Source: Mangrovivirga cuniculi (GTDB taxonomy: Bacteria > Bacteroidota > Bacteroidia > Cytophagales > Cyclobacteriaceae). From it: a stretch of 64,000 nucleotides of DNA. Position numbers and translations under genes: made by a program. Below the pieces are notes generated by a model. That model did not search any database. It was not told the DNA's origin and worked only from the letters and a program-made list of their open reading frames with translations. Positions within the stretch are counted from its first letter, which is position 1. The number at the start of each line of letters is the position of its first letter. Below, piece by piece: positions 63,450 through 64,000 of this stretch. The DNA lies in NCBI RefSeq assembly GCF_005166025.1, contig NZ_CP028923.1, forward strand, positions 4,597,902 through 4,661,901, written 5' to 3'.

Positions 63450-64000
63450 TTATTTAAAAACAGCTTCAATAATTCGGTCTTGCTCTTCCTTGTGAACTTT
63501 TGGATATCCAGTAGCAGGAGAAGCACTTGGCTTTCTTGAAATCAACGTAAAGTCTTTTGCCTTACCCCAATTCATAAATAAAAAGCTATAGTAACCCATG
63601 TTCGCAGGTTCTTCCTGAGCCCACGCAAACTCCTTCGCTTTGGTATATTTTTTCTCGATCAGATTATTTACCTGAGCTTCCGGGAACGGATAAAGCTGTT
63701 CCACTCTGATAAGTGCTACATCATCAGATTTATTCTCTTTTCTGGCCTCTGTCAGGTCATAATAAAGTTTACCTGTACATAAAACAACCTTTCTTACTTT
63801 CTTTGGATCTACCTCCTTATCATCAAGTACTTCCCTGAATCGTCCTGAAGTAAATTCTTCTTTAGGAGATACAGCTTTAGGACTTCTCAACAATGATTTA
63901 GGAGACATCACTATTAAAGGCTTTCTAAATTGCCATGCAAGTTGTCTTCTTAAAGCATGGAAAAAGTTACTGGCCTCAGTAATGTTAACTACCTGCATAT
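63450..64000 (-). CDS. odhA: 2-oxoglutarate dehydrogenase E1, C-terminal part (runs off right edge)
   Basis: 183 residues and continuing beyond the window. MQVVNITEASNFFHALRRQL, AWQFRKPLIVMSPKSLLRSP, VVLCTGKLYYDLTEARKENK, VEQLYPFPEAQVNNLIEKKY, FAWAQEEPANMGYYSFLF and KPSASPATGYPKVHKEEQ are the conserved C-terminal end of thiamine-dependent E1o. It decarboxylates 2-oxoglutarate and passes the succinyl group to OdhB, whose start lies 23 bases downstream. No frameshift is seen in the visible part. Confidence 0.93.
   Translation of the reverse strand, partial: MQVVNITEASNFFHALRRQLAWQFRKPLIVMSPKSLLRSPKAVSPKEEFTSGRFREVLDDKEVDPKKVRKVVLCTGKLYYDLTEARKENKSDDVALIRVEQLYPFPEAQVNNLIEKKYTKAKEFAWAQEEPANMGYYSFLFMNWGKAKDFTLISRKPSASPATGYPKVHKEEQDRIIEAVFK

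Overview
The window looks like the chromosome of a member of the Bacteroidota, most likely a marine Cytophagales-type bacterium. The evidence is a set of type IX secretion genes (a CHU_C-domain surface protein, a PorP/SprF protein, PorQ), several TonB-dependent receptors and FecI/FecR regulators, promoter elements of the TAnnTTTG type, few Shine-Dalgarno sites, AT-rich composition, and Bacteroidota-style housekeeping proteins. No phage, plasmid, IS element or CRISPR array is visible.

Layout. 1-710 is the N-terminal part of a TonB-dependent receptor. 711-1763 is a gene-free stretch with three degenerate hairpin-bearing repeats. 1764-5781 is an ECF sigma / FecR anti-sigma / STN-type TonB receptor operon; divergent from it are two lipoproteins (5930-8200) built from five copies of the same four-cysteine module. 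A sugar porter follows. 10001-16738 is a tight four-gene operon: HYR/CHU_C surface protein, PorP/SprF, TPR-PD40 protein, membrane histidine kinase. 16956-19355 holds an OmpA lipoprotein, two outer-membrane barrels and tRNA-Arg(ACG). 19406-26814 carries a PAP2 protein, rpoN, asnS, the NAD(P)HX repair enzyme and a TPR kinase. 26984-31242 is leuACDB; 31477-34890 is a LonSB-domain gene followed by nuoABCD; then icd, a CAP protein, panB, a PAS kinase and a phosphoribosyltransferase. 40008-45928 is a lon-porQ-hslU-DUF4421 operon preceded by a near-perfect sigma-54 promoter. The remainder holds sixA, a metallo-hydrolase, an arginase-fold protein, a lone nqrF, a radical SAM gene, an orphan transcription unit (about 51410-51598), accD, fbaB, carB, tex and the 2-oxoglutarate dehydrogenase genes (lpdA, odhB, odhA).

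Sequence quality changes along the window. From 1 to about 36.9 kb every gene is intact. From 37.3 kb onwards at least eleven genes, many of them normally essential, are broken by single-base indels, mostly in short homopolymers (panB, lon, arginase-like, radical SAM, DUF4834-like, carB, DUF5362-like, TerB-like, tex, lpdA, odhB). I reconstructed the reading frames by hand; they read as normal proteins once one base is restored, so most of these are probably consensus errors. carB also lacks roughly 550 bases of its middle.

Most notable biology: a 15-base element shared by the end of the ECF sigma gene (just ahead of fecR) and the leader of the divergent lipoprotein; the four-cysteine repeat lipoproteins; a histidine kinase co-transcribed with type IX secretion partners; a type IX component embedded between two ATP-dependent protease genes under a probable sigma-54 promoter; and an orphan RNA-like transcription unit.
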